Origin: Ignavibacteriales bacterium
GTDB taxonomy: Bacteria > Bacteroidota > Ignavibacteria > T3Sed10-11
Assembly: GCA_003562775.1 (NCBI GenBank)
Contig: PWTU01000453.1
Coordinates: 1 to 45,735, forward strand
Direction: 5' to 3'
DNA: 45,735 nt
A program made the position numbers and the translations under genes. How positions within the stretch are numbered: position 1 is the first letter of the stretch; each line of letters opens with the position of its first letter. Below the pieces are notes generated by a model, which saw only the letters and a list, made by a program, of their open reading frames with translations, had not been told where the DNA came from and did not search any database. Positions 34,662 through 44,143 of this stretch are shown one piece after another.

Positions 34662-37600
34662 TGTGTTCCTCCGTACCTGAATAATCTTCTTCAAATGGTG
34701 ATATTCCTTCCCGCCGTCCACGTCGCGGTTGTTCACCTGCCTCCAGTGCGGCAAGCGCACGTTGGATGAGCTGCGCACGCTGCTCACGAACTTCCCTGCG
34801 CATTCGAGCATCGTCTTCAATATCGAAATATTTTCTGCCGTCAACCCACGTTTGCACTGCCCGCGTATTCGTTGCAAGCGGGTGTCGTTCCCATATTACA
34901 AAATCCGCGTCTTTTCCCGCCTCCAGTGATCCTACCCGATGATCGATCCCGAGCATTCTTGCCGGGTTAATAGTTATCATAGAAAGAGCATCCTCTTCGG
35001 ATACACCTGTTTGCACTACCTTCGCCGCTTCCCAATTCATTCTCGTTGCGAGCTGCGTATTGTCCGAATGAATGACGGTTAAAACACCCTGGTCATGAAG
35101 TAAGCGGGCATTATATGTAGTCGCATCGTAAGCTTCAACTTTAAATGCCCACCAGTCGCTCCACACTGCCGCACCTGCACCGTGTTCCTGCAGCACTTCT
35201 GCAACCTTGAACCCCTCTACCGTGTGCTGGAACGATTGAATCGTGACATCAAAATCCTCTGCAACACGAATCAGCGCGAGTATTTCATCCTGCCGGTAAC
35301 AGTGCGAATGGATATGTCGTTCTCCTTTTAAAATTTCGAGCACTGTTTCCAGCCGGTGATCACGCCGTGGAGGTATTCCGTTTCTGTTTCTTTCCCAACG
35401 GTTCCACTCTTCTTCATATTCGAGCGCCGCCTGAAACTCATCGCGTATGATCTGTTCCACTCCCATTCGAGTGTTCGGGTATCGTCTCTGATCGCGTGTT
35501 ACGTTTTCACCGAGTGCAAATTTTATACCCTTCGGCGCATCCTCGATCAACATCTCATCCGGCAGCGCTCCCCATCGCATCTTAATAATTGCATTTTGTC
35601 CGCCGATCGGATTTGCAGATCCATGCAGAGCGTTTGCCGAGGTCAACCCGCCGGCAAGCAATCGATATATCCAAATATTGTTGCTGTTCAACACATCACG
35701 AATACTGACTTCGGCAGTTATCGCATTTCCGACTTCATTGACACCGCCAGATATGCTCGTATGAATGTGCGCATCGATCAATCCCGGAGTAACGTGCTTT
35801 CCTGAGGCATTGATGGTAACAGCATTTCGCGGCGGACTAATATTTCGACCAACCTGTTCAATTTTACCGCGTCTGATAAGCATATCGGCATTCTCCAATA
35901 TGCCCTCCGGTCCCTGCGTCCATATAGCAGCATTTTGAATCAATACGTGTTCCGGTTGATCGGGCTTCTGTAGAATACCGTATTCCATTGCAGGGTACAC
36001 TACCGGTAAATCGACTTTCTCGATTTTACGATCGGGTCTCTCCCGTTGTTCCGGGGTGTAGTGCTCCCGTCGTTCTCCGCGCCATTCGAACGGTCGTCCG
36101 TCCGGCAAAGTACCCGAACCGAACATCTCTTCCGGTGACACCGCAGCGGACATAATGATTCTTCCTTCAACATTGATTGAATCACCCGGGAAACCGACCG
36201 ATAATCGTTGCAGATCATAGTTAACCGGTTTAAGTTCAATTTCTTTATCATCTATGGTAAGAGTACCGCTTAAGCGAGGCAATTCGCCTTTTATCTCCAT
36301 AATTCCCTGAACCTCCCGGTCGACTGCAGACACAAACCAGGCGCCGCGAACATCGACATCCGGAACAGTTTCTATTTCAAAACGATCGCCGTCTATCCAG
36401 ACATCAATAATTTTGGTATCCGAAGAAAAAATATCACCGTCGGCAACGACGATGTTTGCAATTTTTCCACGTTCCAGTGTACCGAGCTTGTTTTGCAAAC
36501 CAACCAATTGCGCCGGGTTTGTTGTTAATGCTGCGAGCGCTGCATTTTCCGGCAAACCTCTTTCGACTGCTTTCCGCAACTGCGAGAGAAAATTTTTCTT
36601 ATCATCAAGTTCATAAGACGTGAATGTAAACGTTATTCCCGATTGCACCAGTCGAGCCGGATTATCGGGTGCATCGTTCCAGTGTCGAAGTTCCTCGAGT
36701 GAAACTTCGCGAGCGCTTTCAGGCGAAGAAACATCCGGAGGCGACGGAAAATTTACGGGGAGAATTACCGGCAATCCGGTTGCTTTAATAGCATCGAGTC
36801 GTTTATACTCGTGCCCGCTGCCGCGTACCCACATTGTAAGCGAATACTCCTCGGCGAGCTTTGCGGCGCGAAGCAGCGCAAGCTCGTCGGAGGTATCTAT
36901 GATAACCGGCTGTCTGCCCCGGACAACATCGGTCAGCGAACCAAGTGCGATGTTCATCTCCGGTCTTTGTTTACCGGAGGGATTCCGGGCATACGCTTCG
37001 TGCGCTCTTATATACCAATCAGAATCTGAAAGCGCCTGGCGTATCAGTGCGATTGATCCCATTAACGACGTCGGATACCGACCGCCCAGCCGGTTCGAAC
37101 GATCGAACGACATGTTCTGAGTAACATTATCCTGTATAATCAAATCATTACCGTCACCTTTGTCGAGCGACACAAATGCGCTGCTCCCGCGAAATATTCC
37201 ATCCTTCGGTGCGACAAGAGCATTTGTAAAGCCCTGCGAACGAAGCCCGGATGCTTTTTTTTCGTCGGGTTTGAAAATCATTGCGGCGTCGATGTACGAT
37301 CTGACCTGCGGATTCCAATACAGTGCACCTTCCGGCGTCTCCTCTGCTGCGATCTGTGCGGCTAAAAATGATCTGAATTGCGCCGGCACCTGACGTAAAA
37401 GTACATCAATATTCCTGCGTTCCCGGTCTTCTTCGGGATCGGGAATACCGATATCACTGTAGAGATCGATGAACCCGGCATATAATGTACGTCCGGACAT
37501 ATCCCACACACGGGCATCGTCAGGAGGGGAAAGATTCGATCCAACCGCTTCAATGACGCCGTCCCGGATAACGACGGTTCCGTTTTCGATAACATTTCCC

Positions 37601-37746
37601 GGGCTTACAACTATTCTGCCGTTTGTAAGCGCATGAACGGCCGGTGTATTATCACGTAATCCGACTGCGGGAGATGTCTGCGCTTCAACCAGAAACGAAG
37701 TTACAATGAACAAAAAGAGTAAACTAATGATGAGTCGATGAGTCAT
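34648..37746 (-). CDS. Exported tandem amidohydrolase with one active-looking domain
   Basis: A 1032-residue protein with a signal peptide (about 1-22). It has two amidohydrolase units. The first (about 38-460) has GFIDLYSDIG, with Tyr96 and Asp98 in place of the two His ligands, but ends in the normal ALTTNPAQLVGLQNKLGTLE. The second (about 610-980) has PGLIDAHIHTS with His660 and His662, then RHIHSHCYR, QSFQHTVEG and VIHSDN, so its metal site appears complete. It is probably a periplasmic metal-dependent hydrolase, perhaps of peptides or cyclic amides; the substrate is unknown. GGAGG precedes the ATG. It lies 54 bp after rluD and overlaps the downstream paralogue. Confidence 0.88.
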   Translation of the reverse strand: MTHRLIISLLFLFIVTSFLVEAQTSPAVGLRDNTPAVHALTNGRIVVSPGNVIENGTVVIRDGVIEAVGSNLSPPDDARVWDMSGRTLYAGFIDLYSDIGIPDPEEDRERRNIDVLLRQVPAQFRSFLAAQIAAEETPEGALYWNPQVRSYIDAAMIFKPDEKKASGLRSQGFTNALVAPKDGIFRGSSAFVSLDKGDGNDLIIQDNVTQNMSFDRSNRLGGRYPTSLMGSIALIRQALSDSDWYIRAHEAYARNPSGKQRPEMNIALGSLTDVVRGRQPVIIDTSDELALLRAAKLAEEYSLTMWVRGSGHEYKRLDAIKATGLPVILPVNFPSPPDVSSPESAREVSLEELRHWNDAPDNPARLVQSGITFTFTSYELDDKKNFLSQLRKAVERGLPENAALAALTTNPAQLVGLQNKLGTLERGKIANIVVADGDIFSSDTKIIDVWIDGDRFEIETVPDVDVRGAWFVSAVDREVQGIMEIKGELPRLSGTLTIDDKEIELKPVNYDLQRLSVGFPGDSINVEGRIIMSAAVSPEEMFGSGTLPDGRPFEWRGERREHYTPEQRERPDRKIEKVDLPVVYPAMEYGILQKPDQPEHVLIQNAAIWTQGPEGILENADMLIRRGKIEQVGRNISPPRNAVTINASGKHVTPGLIDAHIHTSISGGVNEVGNAITAEVSIRDVLNSNNIWIYRLLAGGLTSANALHGSANPIGGQNAIIKMRWGALPDEMLIEDAPKGIKFALGENVTRDQRRYPNTRMGVEQIIRDEFQAALEYEEEWNRWERNRNGIPPRRDHRLETVLEILKGERHIHSHCYRQDEILALIRVAEDFDVTIQSFQHTVEGFKVAEVLQEHGAGAAVWSDWWAFKVEAYDATTYNARLLHDQGVLTVIHSDNTQLATRMNWEAAKVVQTGVSEEDALSMITINPARMLGIDHRVGSLEAGKDADFVIWERHPLATNTRAVQTWVDGRKYFDIEDDARMRREVREQRAQLIQRALAALEAGEQPRRGRREGISPFEEDYSGTEEHNEYH

Positions 37747-37781
37747 ACGTCCTCCGGTTTAAATGATAAATCAGGGATATA

Positions 37782-37806
37782 TTTTAGACGAAAACTTTAT
37801 CTAAAA
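37782..37806 (-). terminator. Weak hairpin at the end of rluD
   Basis: TTTTAGA (37782-37788) pairs with TCTAAAA (37800-37806) around an 11-nt loop, spanning the rluD stop. It is AT-only with no long T-tract. At most it would attenuate transcription into the amidohydrolase genes. Confidence 0.25.
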
Positions 37807-38787
37807 GTTTCTGGAAGCCAGTTGATTTCGCAATCGTTCTATGACATACGATATATCGTCCGGTAAGTCGGACCTGAAAAACACCCGTTCCTTCGTATCG
37901 GGATGTACAAACCCGATAGTTTTTGCGTGTAATGCCTGCCGCGGCAATCGTTCGAGTAGTGTGTGAATAAATGCTTTTCGTTTCGGAGTAACATCGCCGA
38001 ATACAATCCGCCGTCCGCCGTAAGCCGGGTCGCCGAATACCGGCCGGTGAATATGTGCAAGATGCACGCGAATTTGATGCGTCCGTCCGGTCATAAGATT
38101 TAATTTTACCAAGCTCATACTGTCATATTCTTCTATAACTTCATAGTGTGTGATTGCGGGTTTTCCGTCATCGCGAACTGCGATTTTCTTTCTGTCGGAT
38201 AAACTGCGGCCGAGACTGGCTTCAACGGTTCCTGTCTTTTCGGGAAAGCTGCCCCAGCAAATAGCCCAGTATTCACGATCGATGCTGCGACCGGAAAACT
38301 GTTTCGAAATAAACTGGTATGCTCTGTCGCTTTTAGTAACCACCATCAAGCCGGATGTATCCTTATCGAGGCGATGAACAATACCGGGGCGCATCGGATC
38401 GCCGGTTTCAGCCAGACCCGTTTGCGCGCGATAGAGCAATGCATTGACAAGTGTTCCGGAATAATTACCGTGCGCCGGATGGGTGACCATCCCTGCCGGT
38501 TTATTTACTATGATGATCGAGTCGTCTTCATACACAATCTCTATTGGTATATTTTCGGGGAGAGCTTCCGGCGGCGGTGGTTTCGGGAGCGTTATGGTTA
38601 TCGCTTCGCCCGGCGAAACGATGTGGTTCGATTTGACGGTTTTGCCGTCGATGGTAACATATCCTTGTTTGATTGCATTCTGGACTTTATTGCGGGATGC
38701 ATTTTCTATTTGATGAGCAAGGAAAACATCGATACGTTCTTTTTTCTTACCTTGCGGAACGGTAATATGAATAACTGTTTCCTTCAC
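37801..38787 (-). CDS. rluD: RluD-family 23S rRNA pseudouridine synthase
   Basis: A 328-residue enzyme converting uridines to pseudouridine in 23S rRNA. The N-terminal S4 RNA-binding domain spans about 15-75 (RIDVFLAHQ, NKVQNAIKQGYVTIDG). The catalytic Asp141 lies in VHRLDKDTSGLMVV. LMTGRTHQIRVHLAHIHRPVFGDPAYGG is the second family signature. The start codon is GTG at 38787 with no clear Shine-Dalgarno. It lies 27 bp after lspA, matching the lspA-ylyB order in Bacillus. The paralogues RluA and RluC are alternatives, but length and S4 domain favour the RluD/YlyB group. Confidence 0.92.
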   Translation of the reverse strand: MKETVIHITVPQGKKKERIDVFLAHQIENASRNKVQNAIKQGYVTIDGKTVKSNHIVSPGEAITITLPKPPPPEALPENIPIEIVYEDDSIIIVNKPAGMVTHPAHGNYSGTLVNALLYRAQTGLAETGDPMRPGIVHRLDKDTSGLMVVTKSDRAYQFISKQFSGRSIDREYWAICWGSFPEKTGTVEASLGRSLSDRKKIAVRDDGKPAITHYEVIEEYDSMSLVKLNLMTGRTHQIRVHLAHIHRPVFGDPAYGGRRIVFGDVTPKRKAFIHTLLERLPRQALHAKTIGFVHPDTKERVFFRSDLPDDISYVIERLRNQLASRNF

Positions 38788-38814
38788 TGTTATAAGATTT
38801 TAACCGGCGGTTAT

Positions 38815-39441
38815 TTATTCATTTTCATTTCGCCGTTCGCCATCGGTGGATTCACCGTTCGGATCGTCCTTTTCTACGCCGCTTTGCGGATGAAACGCTT
38901 CACGGTGAAAGATTATAAGAATAATAACGCCGATTGTTACCGCGGAATCCGCAATATTGAACACGGGCCACCGCGTCATTTCATAGCCGAAAATATTTAT
39001 ATTAAAGAATATCACGTCAATAAAATCGACGACGGCACCTCTAAACAGCGGGGCTTCGCCGTACAAAACACCGTAAAAAACTCTATCAATTAAATTACCG
39101 AATGCACCGCCGAGTATCATTGCAAACGGCAGGCGTACACGTAGACGTTCATGTCGAATAGTATGGAGATACCAGAAAATGCCGATACAAGCAATAATGG
39201 AAAAGAGTGCAAAAAAGATTTTTCCGCCGAAATCTATACCGAATGCCATACCCGGGTTCTCGATATACGTCAATCGCACAATGTCGCCAATGAGTGGAAT
39301 GGTTTGTCCGTAGTACATCCCTTCCCATTCAACACCGAGGAATGGTATTGAAAATCCTTTAACAAGAATCTTCGTTATCTGGTCAGCAATGACAATTCCC
39401 AGCGTTACGTATAGTATCTTCAACCGCTTCTCTTCGTTCAA
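38815..39441 (-). CDS. lspA: Lipoprotein signal peptidase LspA
   Basis: A 208-residue inner-membrane aspartic peptidase that removes signal peptides from lipoproteins. Four membrane segments are visible. Conserved boxes are VIADQITK, ENPGMAFG, GGAFGNLIDR, VVDFIDV and FNIADSAVTIG; Asp139 and Asp165 are the probable catalytic pair. It is longer than the usual 150-170 residues owing to internal loops and a polar C-terminal tail rich in Asp, Glu and Arg. The start is TTG at 39441, directly after the TAA of the dksA-like gene with no gap; a second TTG six codons later is an alternative. Confidence 0.93.
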   Translation of the reverse strand: MNEEKRLKILYVTLGIVIADQITKILVKGFSIPFLGVEWEGMYYGQTIPLIGDIVRLTYIENPGMAFGIDFGGKIFFALFSIIACIGIFWYLHTIRHERLRVRLPFAMILGGAFGNLIDRVFYGVLYGEAPLFRGAVVDFIDVIFFNINIFGYEMTRWPVFNIADSAVTIGVIILIIFHREAFHPQSGVEKDDPNGESTDGERRNENE

Positions 39442-39930
39442 TTACTTCGTTTTACTCTGTTTCGTTTTGCAATCGAAACATTGCTGGGCGATCGGCACGG
39501 CTTCAAGGCGTTCTTTTTCGATGAGCGTACCGCAATCCCGGCAGAAACCGTACTCATTATTTTCAATTCGCTGCAACGCTTCCTCGAGGTAGCGGAGATA
39601 TTTTCCTTCCCGCGATGCAAACATAAATGTAATTTCACGTTCCATCTGCTCGCCGCCCTGATCCGCCATATGGATTGAGTATGATGAATTCTCGCCGGTA
39701 TACTCGCCGGTCGATGTATCCATTATACTTTCACGCAGCGTTGTTATCTCTTCCATTATTTCCTTCTTCTGCTCAAGTATGATTGTCCGGAAATGGTCAA
39801 GATCCTTTTTGGAGTACCCCTTTCTGGAAGATCTCTTCGGTGCAGCGGTTTTCTTTTTCGTCTTTTCCGCTGCTTTCACCGGGCTCTTCTTCGTCTGTGT
39901 CTTCTTCTTATTTGTTGCTCTCTTTGCCAT
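39442..39930 (-). CDS. TraR/DksA-family zinc-finger protein (YlyA-like)
   Basis: A 162-residue protein. The first 40 residues are very rich in Lys and Ala and probably disordered. A coiled-coil region follows (43-125). The C-terminal zinc finger has Cys130-Cys133 and Cys151-Cys154 (CRDCG, CFDCK), the DksA/TraR pattern. Such proteins bind the RNA polymerase secondary channel, some with ppGpp. The usual DxxDxA tip motif of DksA is not evident; the tip region reads HMADQGGEQ. A strong AAAGGAGA precedes the ATG. It lies between ileS and lspA, exactly like Bacillus ylyA. Confidence 0.88.
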   Translation of the reverse strand: MAKRATNKKKTQTKKSPVKAAEKTKKKTAAPKRSSRKGYSKKDLDHFRTIILEQKKEIMEEITTLRESIMDTSTGEYTGENSSYSIHMADQGGEQMEREITFMFASREGKYLRYLEEALQRIENNEYGFCRDCGTLIEKERLEAVPIAQQCFDCKTKQSKTK

Positions 39931-40000
39931 CTCGTCTCCTTTACGGCTTGAATAAAGTGATTAATTTACAACGGCGGTCTAACCACCCCGTATCTTTTTG

Positions 40001-43000
40001 CTATTTGCCGACAACCTCAACCCCTATTTTACAATCGATGCCATTAATCAATTGCGATTGTAGTTTTTCTCCATTCGACACAATATCCGTTAGCTCAGCA
40101 GCAAGGGTTTCGGTTTTTACATACTCCTGAAAATCGACTAACGCTCTCTTCAATAAAATATCGTCGCTTTTGTAAAAGATTCGGATCCGGTCCGTTACTT
40201 CGAACCCCGCATCTTTGCGCATATTCTGAATCCTGTTAACGAACTCCCGGGCAAGTCCCTCGGTTCGTAATTCATCAGTTAATTCCGTATCGAGTGCAAC
40301 AGTCACCACGCCGTCCGATACAACAACCCATCCCGTGATATCCTCTGTGGCTATGTCGATATCGTCAGAGGTGAGCGTCAGGCGCTCATCTTCCGCTTCA
40401 AAGGTGAAAGCACCGCTCTTTTCGAACTCCGCCACTTCTTCATTGCTCATATCCTTCACACGTTGTGCAACTTTTTGTGCGATCTTCCCGAACTTCGGAC
40501 CTATCGATTTGAAATTCGGCTTCGCACTCTTGTGCACCATTCCTGAATCATCGGCTGCAAACTCGATATCTTTTACATTAATCTCCTCGAGAATGACGCG
40601 CTTCATCTTCAGTATATCCTGCTCATCGTCTTTGTTCCGCACCGAAACGACAATACGCCGCAACGGCTGGCGTACCTTCAAATTCGATTTTGAACGTATA
40701 GACCTTGCAAGATACACAATACGCTGTGCAATATCCATTTTGTGTTCAAGATTTTTATCGACGACCGATTCGACTTTTTGCGGAATCATCGCAAGATGAA
40801 CGGATTCCTCGCTTTCCGTATTTCCCACGGTTACAAGATTCCGGTACAACACCTCGGCGGTGAACGGTGCAAACGGCGCCATTAATTTTGCAATGCCGGC
40901 GAGGCACTCATATAACGTCTGATATGCAGCGGTTTTGTCGGCCCCTTTCTCGCTCTTCCAGAAACGGCGCCGGTTCCGACGTACATACCAATTTGATAAT
41001 TTATCGATTGTAAAATCCGACACGGCGCGCGCTGCATGGGTAACGCTGTATTCATCCATTAAACGAGTGTACTCGTCGTACAGTGAATTCAGTTCGGAAA
41101 GTATCCAGCGGTCGATTTCCTGCCGCTGTTTGATGGGTATGCGTTCTTCCGAGCCGGTATATCTGTCGATGTTCGCATACAATGCAAAAAATGAATAGGT
41201 ATTCATCAACGTACTGAAAAACCGCCGCTGCACTTCTTTTAATCCCTCTTCATCGAACAATGTCGGTCGCCAGGGCGGACTTGTCGTCACAAGATACCAC
41301 CGCAGCGTATCGGCGCCGTAGCGGTCGAGGATCTGGAACGGATCGACGGTATTGCCGCGCGACTTCGACATTTTCTGTCCGTGCTTATCGAGAATCATTT
41401 CGTTGACGAGCACATTATAAAATGCCGGCTTATCGAATAATGCCGATGCAATTGAATGCAGGGTGTAAAACCAGCCGCGCGTTTGATCGATTCCTTCACA
41501 GATATAATCGGCCGGGAAATTCCGGTCGAAAATATCCTCGTTTTCGAACGGATAATGCCATTGTGCAAAAGGCATTGATCCGGAATCGAACCACACATCG
41601 ATAAGCTCCGGTATACGCTTCATTTCACCGCCGCATTCGCACTGGAAGAATACCTGATCGACATATGGTTTGTGCGGATCGAATTTTTCCGGATCGATCG
41701 GTATTTCTTTTCCGTTTACGCGCCAGGTACCTTCTGCAAGTTCGGCAAGACTACCGATACTTTTTTCCTTTTCACAATCCCCGCATATCCAGATTGGCAG
41801 CGGCGTTCCCCAAAAACGGTCCCGCGATAACGCCCAATCTTTATTCTCCGCCAGCCAGTTTCCGAATCGTTTTGACCCGACTTCCTGCGGCACCCAGTTA
41901 ATTTGATCGTTTAACTCCATCATTCGCTGCGCATACTCGGTCGTTCGAATATACCACGATGACCGGGCATAGTATAAAAGCGGCGAATTGCATCGCCAGC
42001 AATGAGGATAACTATGTGTGATCGTTTCTTTCTTGAACATCAACCTGCGCCGTTTCAGATTCATTATTATATTCTGATCGGCTTCTTTGACGAATTCTCC
42101 GCGAAAGTCGGTAATCTCTCCGGTAAATTCTCCCGATTTGTTCACCGGCTGCAATGTGGGCAATCCATATTTTTTACCGATTTGATTGTCATCCTCACCA
42201 AAAGCCGGAGCAATGTGTACAACGCCGGTACCGTCTGCCGTCGTAACAAATTCACCTTCAACGATATAAAATGCTTTTGTTTCAACCGGTACATAATCGA
42301 ACAAACGCTCATATTCTTTGCCGAGCAATTGTTTTCCCTTAAAGGTCTCAATAACTTCATAATCGTCTTCGATCATGGAAAGTCGTTCTTTCGCAAGGAT
42401 GAGGTATTCATCGTTAATGCTTACCTTCACATAGTCGACGTTGGGATGTACAGCGAGCGCAACGTTTGAGATGAGCGTCCATGGTGTAGTTGTCCAGACA
42501 AGTATAGAGGTTTTATCCTCGCCCTTTAATTTTATCCGGACGTAAATACTCGGATCTTTCGTATCCTGATATCCCTGCGATACTTCGTGAGATGAAAGCG
42601 GCGTCTCGCACCGGGGGCAGTATGGTTGAATTTTATGACCGCGATAGATCAATCCTTTTTTATAATACCGGTCGAGCGCCCACCAAACGGATTCGATGTA
42701 TTCGCGGGTACAGGTCACATACGCATCGTCGAGATTAATCCAGTATCCTATCCGCCGGGTCATATCTTCCCAATCTTTCAGATACGTAAAAACCGATTTG
42801 TAACACTCTTTGTTGAATTTCTCAACGCCGTACTCGACTATCTCATCTTTATGTTTGATGCCCAGTTTCTTTTCCACTTCGATTTCGACGGGAAGACCAT
42901 GCGTATCCCACCCTGCTTTCCGGCTCACCTGATACCCCCGCATTGTTTTATAACGGCAGACAAGATCCTTGAGCGTTCGGCTCACAACGTGGTGAATTCC

Positions 43001-43162
43001 CGGTTTACCGTTTGCAGTCGGCGGGCCTTCATAAAATGTGAACACCGGGCTACCGGAACGCGACGTAATGCTTTTTTCAAAAATGCCGTTCTGTTTCCAG
43101 TAAGAACTTACTTCTTGCTCAATTTCTAAATGACTTGTCTTGTATGTCAAACGTTTAAACAT
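40001..43162 (-). CDS. ileS: Isoleucyl-tRNA synthetase, type 2, with GIHH signature
   Basis: A 1053-residue class I synthetase charging tRNA-Ile. The N-terminal catalytic core has GPPTANGKPGIHH (46-58) and the KMSKS loop at 597-601. The CP1 editing domain has TTTPWTLISN. The tRNA-binding C-terminal region starts at about 690. Length and the long C-terminus indicate the IleRS2 type, which is inherently less sensitive to mupirocin. The HIGH motif (H-x-G-H) is replaced by Gly55-Ile-His-His58, with positions 1 and 3 swapped. No T-box leader is present: only seven bases separate it from the upstream gene. Confidence 0.97.
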   Translation of the reverse strand: MFKRLTYKTSHLEIEQEVSSYWKQNGIFEKSITSRSGSPVFTFYEGPPTANGKPGIHHVVSRTLKDLVCRYKTMRGYQVSRKAGWDTHGLPVEIEVEKKLGIKHKDEIVEYGVEKFNKECYKSVFTYLKDWEDMTRRIGYWINLDDAYVTCTREYIESVWWALDRYYKKGLIYRGHKIQPYCPRCETPLSSHEVSQGYQDTKDPSIYVRIKLKGEDKTSILVWTTTPWTLISNVALAVHPNVDYVKVSINDEYLILAKERLSMIEDDYEVIETFKGKQLLGKEYERLFDYVPVETKAFYIVEGEFVTTADGTGVVHIAPAFGEDDNQIGKKYGLPTLQPVNKSGEFTGEITDFRGEFVKEADQNIIMNLKRRRLMFKKETITHSYPHCWRCNSPLLYYARSSWYIRTTEYAQRMMELNDQINWVPQEVGSKRFGNWLAENKDWALSRDRFWGTPLPIWICGDCEKEKSIGSLAELAEGTWRVNGKEIPIDPEKFDPHKPYVDQVFFQCECGGEMKRIPELIDVWFDSGSMPFAQWHYPFENEDIFDRNFPADYICEGIDQTRGWFYTLHSIASALFDKPAFYNVLVNEMILDKHGQKMSKSRGNTVDPFQILDRYGADTLRWYLVTTSPPWRPTLFDEEGLKEVQRRFFSTLMNTYSFFALYANIDRYTGSEERIPIKQRQEIDRWILSELNSLYDEYTRLMDEYSVTHAARAVSDFTIDKLSNWYVRRNRRRFWKSEKGADKTAAYQTLYECLAGIAKLMAPFAPFTAEVLYRNLVTVGNTESEESVHLAMIPQKVESVVDKNLEHKMDIAQRIVYLARSIRSKSNLKVRQPLRRIVVSVRNKDDEQDILKMKRVILEEINVKDIEFAADDSGMVHKSAKPNFKSIGPKFGKIAQKVAQRVKDMSNEEVAEFEKSGAFTFEAEDERLTLTSDDIDIATEDITGWVVVSDGVVTVALDTELTDELRTEGLAREFVNRIQNMRKDAGFEVTDRIRIFYKSDDILLKRALVDFQEYVKTETLAAELTDIVSNGEKLQSQLINGIDCKIGVEVVGK

Positions 43163-43169
43163 AATCCGA

Positions 43170-43397
43170 TTACTTTCTTCCTATCAATGATATAATCCAT
43201 ACTATCGCGGTTAGTAAAATACTAAGCACTATGCTCGTTCCCAATGGAAAATAAAATCTGAAATTTTCACGTTCAATTCTTATATCGCCGGGCAGTTTTC
43301 CGAGAAACAAGATTTTGTCTGAAAACAAAAACGCTGCGCCGATTGCTGCTATAAGTAATCCCGCCACAATTAAAACTCTACCGATTGATTGATCCAT
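43170..43397 (-). CDS. DUF2905 small membrane protein
   Basis: A 75-residue protein with two membrane segments (about 7-25 and 52-71) separated by the conserved LGKLPGDIRIERENFRFYFP, the hallmark of DUF2905. Function is unknown. It lies two bases after the queuosine-precursor transporter gene and seven bases before ileS. Confidence 0.88.
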   Translation of the reverse strand: MDQSIGRVLIVAGLLIAAIGAAFLFSDKILFLGKLPGDIRIERENFRFYFPLGTSIVLSILLTAIVWIISLIGRK

Positions 43398-43399
43398 AT

Positions 43400-44140
43400 T
43401 TACGACTCTCTCAGTTTAAATGGATTAAAATCGGTATCGATATCGTACACATCTACTTTTTCACTACGCTTTAAAAACCCGACCACTCTGTAAATTACGG
43501 GCGTCGCTGCAATTTCGAATACTATCTTAAAGATATAGTTCGAGAGAAACACCGACACCAACAAAGACAGTGGAAAAACACCGGCAAATGCAATGCTAAT
43601 AAAAATTGCCGTATCTAATCCCTGACCGATTATGGTTGACCCGATGGTGCGCGTCCAAAGAAAACGCCCCCCGGTGAATATTTTTAATTTCGCAAGCGTG
43701 AATGAATTTACAAACTCACCGACAAAATACGCTGTCAAGCTTGCAAGTACAATTCTGGGAGTCAGTCCCAGAATTGTTTCATACGCTTCCTGATGTTCCC
43801 ATTCGTCAGCGGGTTGCAAAGCTCCCACGACCATCAAAGTTACAGCCATCAACGCGGCGCTGAAAAACCCCGTCCAGATTACTTTTCGTGCCTTCCGGAA
43901 TCCATATACTTCCGTTAGTATGTTGCAAAGCACATAACTTAACGGAAATAACAGCGTGCCGCCATCGAATGTAAAAGCACCGAGCTTAAGGATTTTAGTA
44001 GATGCAACATTCGAAATCAGCAGAATCGCAACAAACAAGCCGAGAATTACATCATAATATTTAAGCGGTCGACCCGGAAGCGTCCTTTGTATTCGGTCGT
44101 TTTCCGAAACGCTGCCGGCGCCGGCTTGACGCTGCAGCAC
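43400..44140 (-). CDS. Queuosine precursor transporter (YhhQ/VUT family)
   Basis: A 246-residue inner-membrane protein, probably importing queuosine precursors such as preQ0 or preQ1. Family signatures include LLISNVASTKIL, FDGGTLLFPLSYVLCNILTEVYG, VGEFVNSFTLAKLK and TRTIGSTIIGQGLDTAIF. About six membrane segments are visible. The start is a GTG at 44140, three bases after the stop of the purine nucleoside phosphorylase gene; no ATG is available before the first helix. No queuosine biosynthesis gene and no preQ1 riboswitch were seen nearby. Confidence 0.9.
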   Translation of the reverse strand: MLQRQAGAGSVSENDRIQRTLPGRPLKYYDVILGLFVAILLISNVASTKILKLGAFTFDGGTLLFPLSYVLCNILTEVYGFRKARKVIWTGFFSAALMAVTLMVVGALQPADEWEHQEAYETILGLTPRIVLASLTAYFVGEFVNSFTLAKLKIFTGGRFLWTRTIGSTIIGQGLDTAIFISIAFAGVFPLSLLVSVFLSNYIFKIVFEIAATPVIYRVVGFLKRSEKVDVYDIDTDFNPFKLRES

Positions 44141-44143
44141 TGC

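Noticed and set aside
38374-39093. Open frame of 239 codons on the plus strand
   Set aside because: It lies antisense to rluD and lspA, both clearly supported by family motifs; its translation shows no recognisable domain.
42002-42469. Open frame of 155 codons on the plus strand
   Set aside because: Antisense shadow of ileS with no domain signature.
43163-43169. T-box leader before ileS
   Set aside because: Only seven bases separate ileS from DUF2905.
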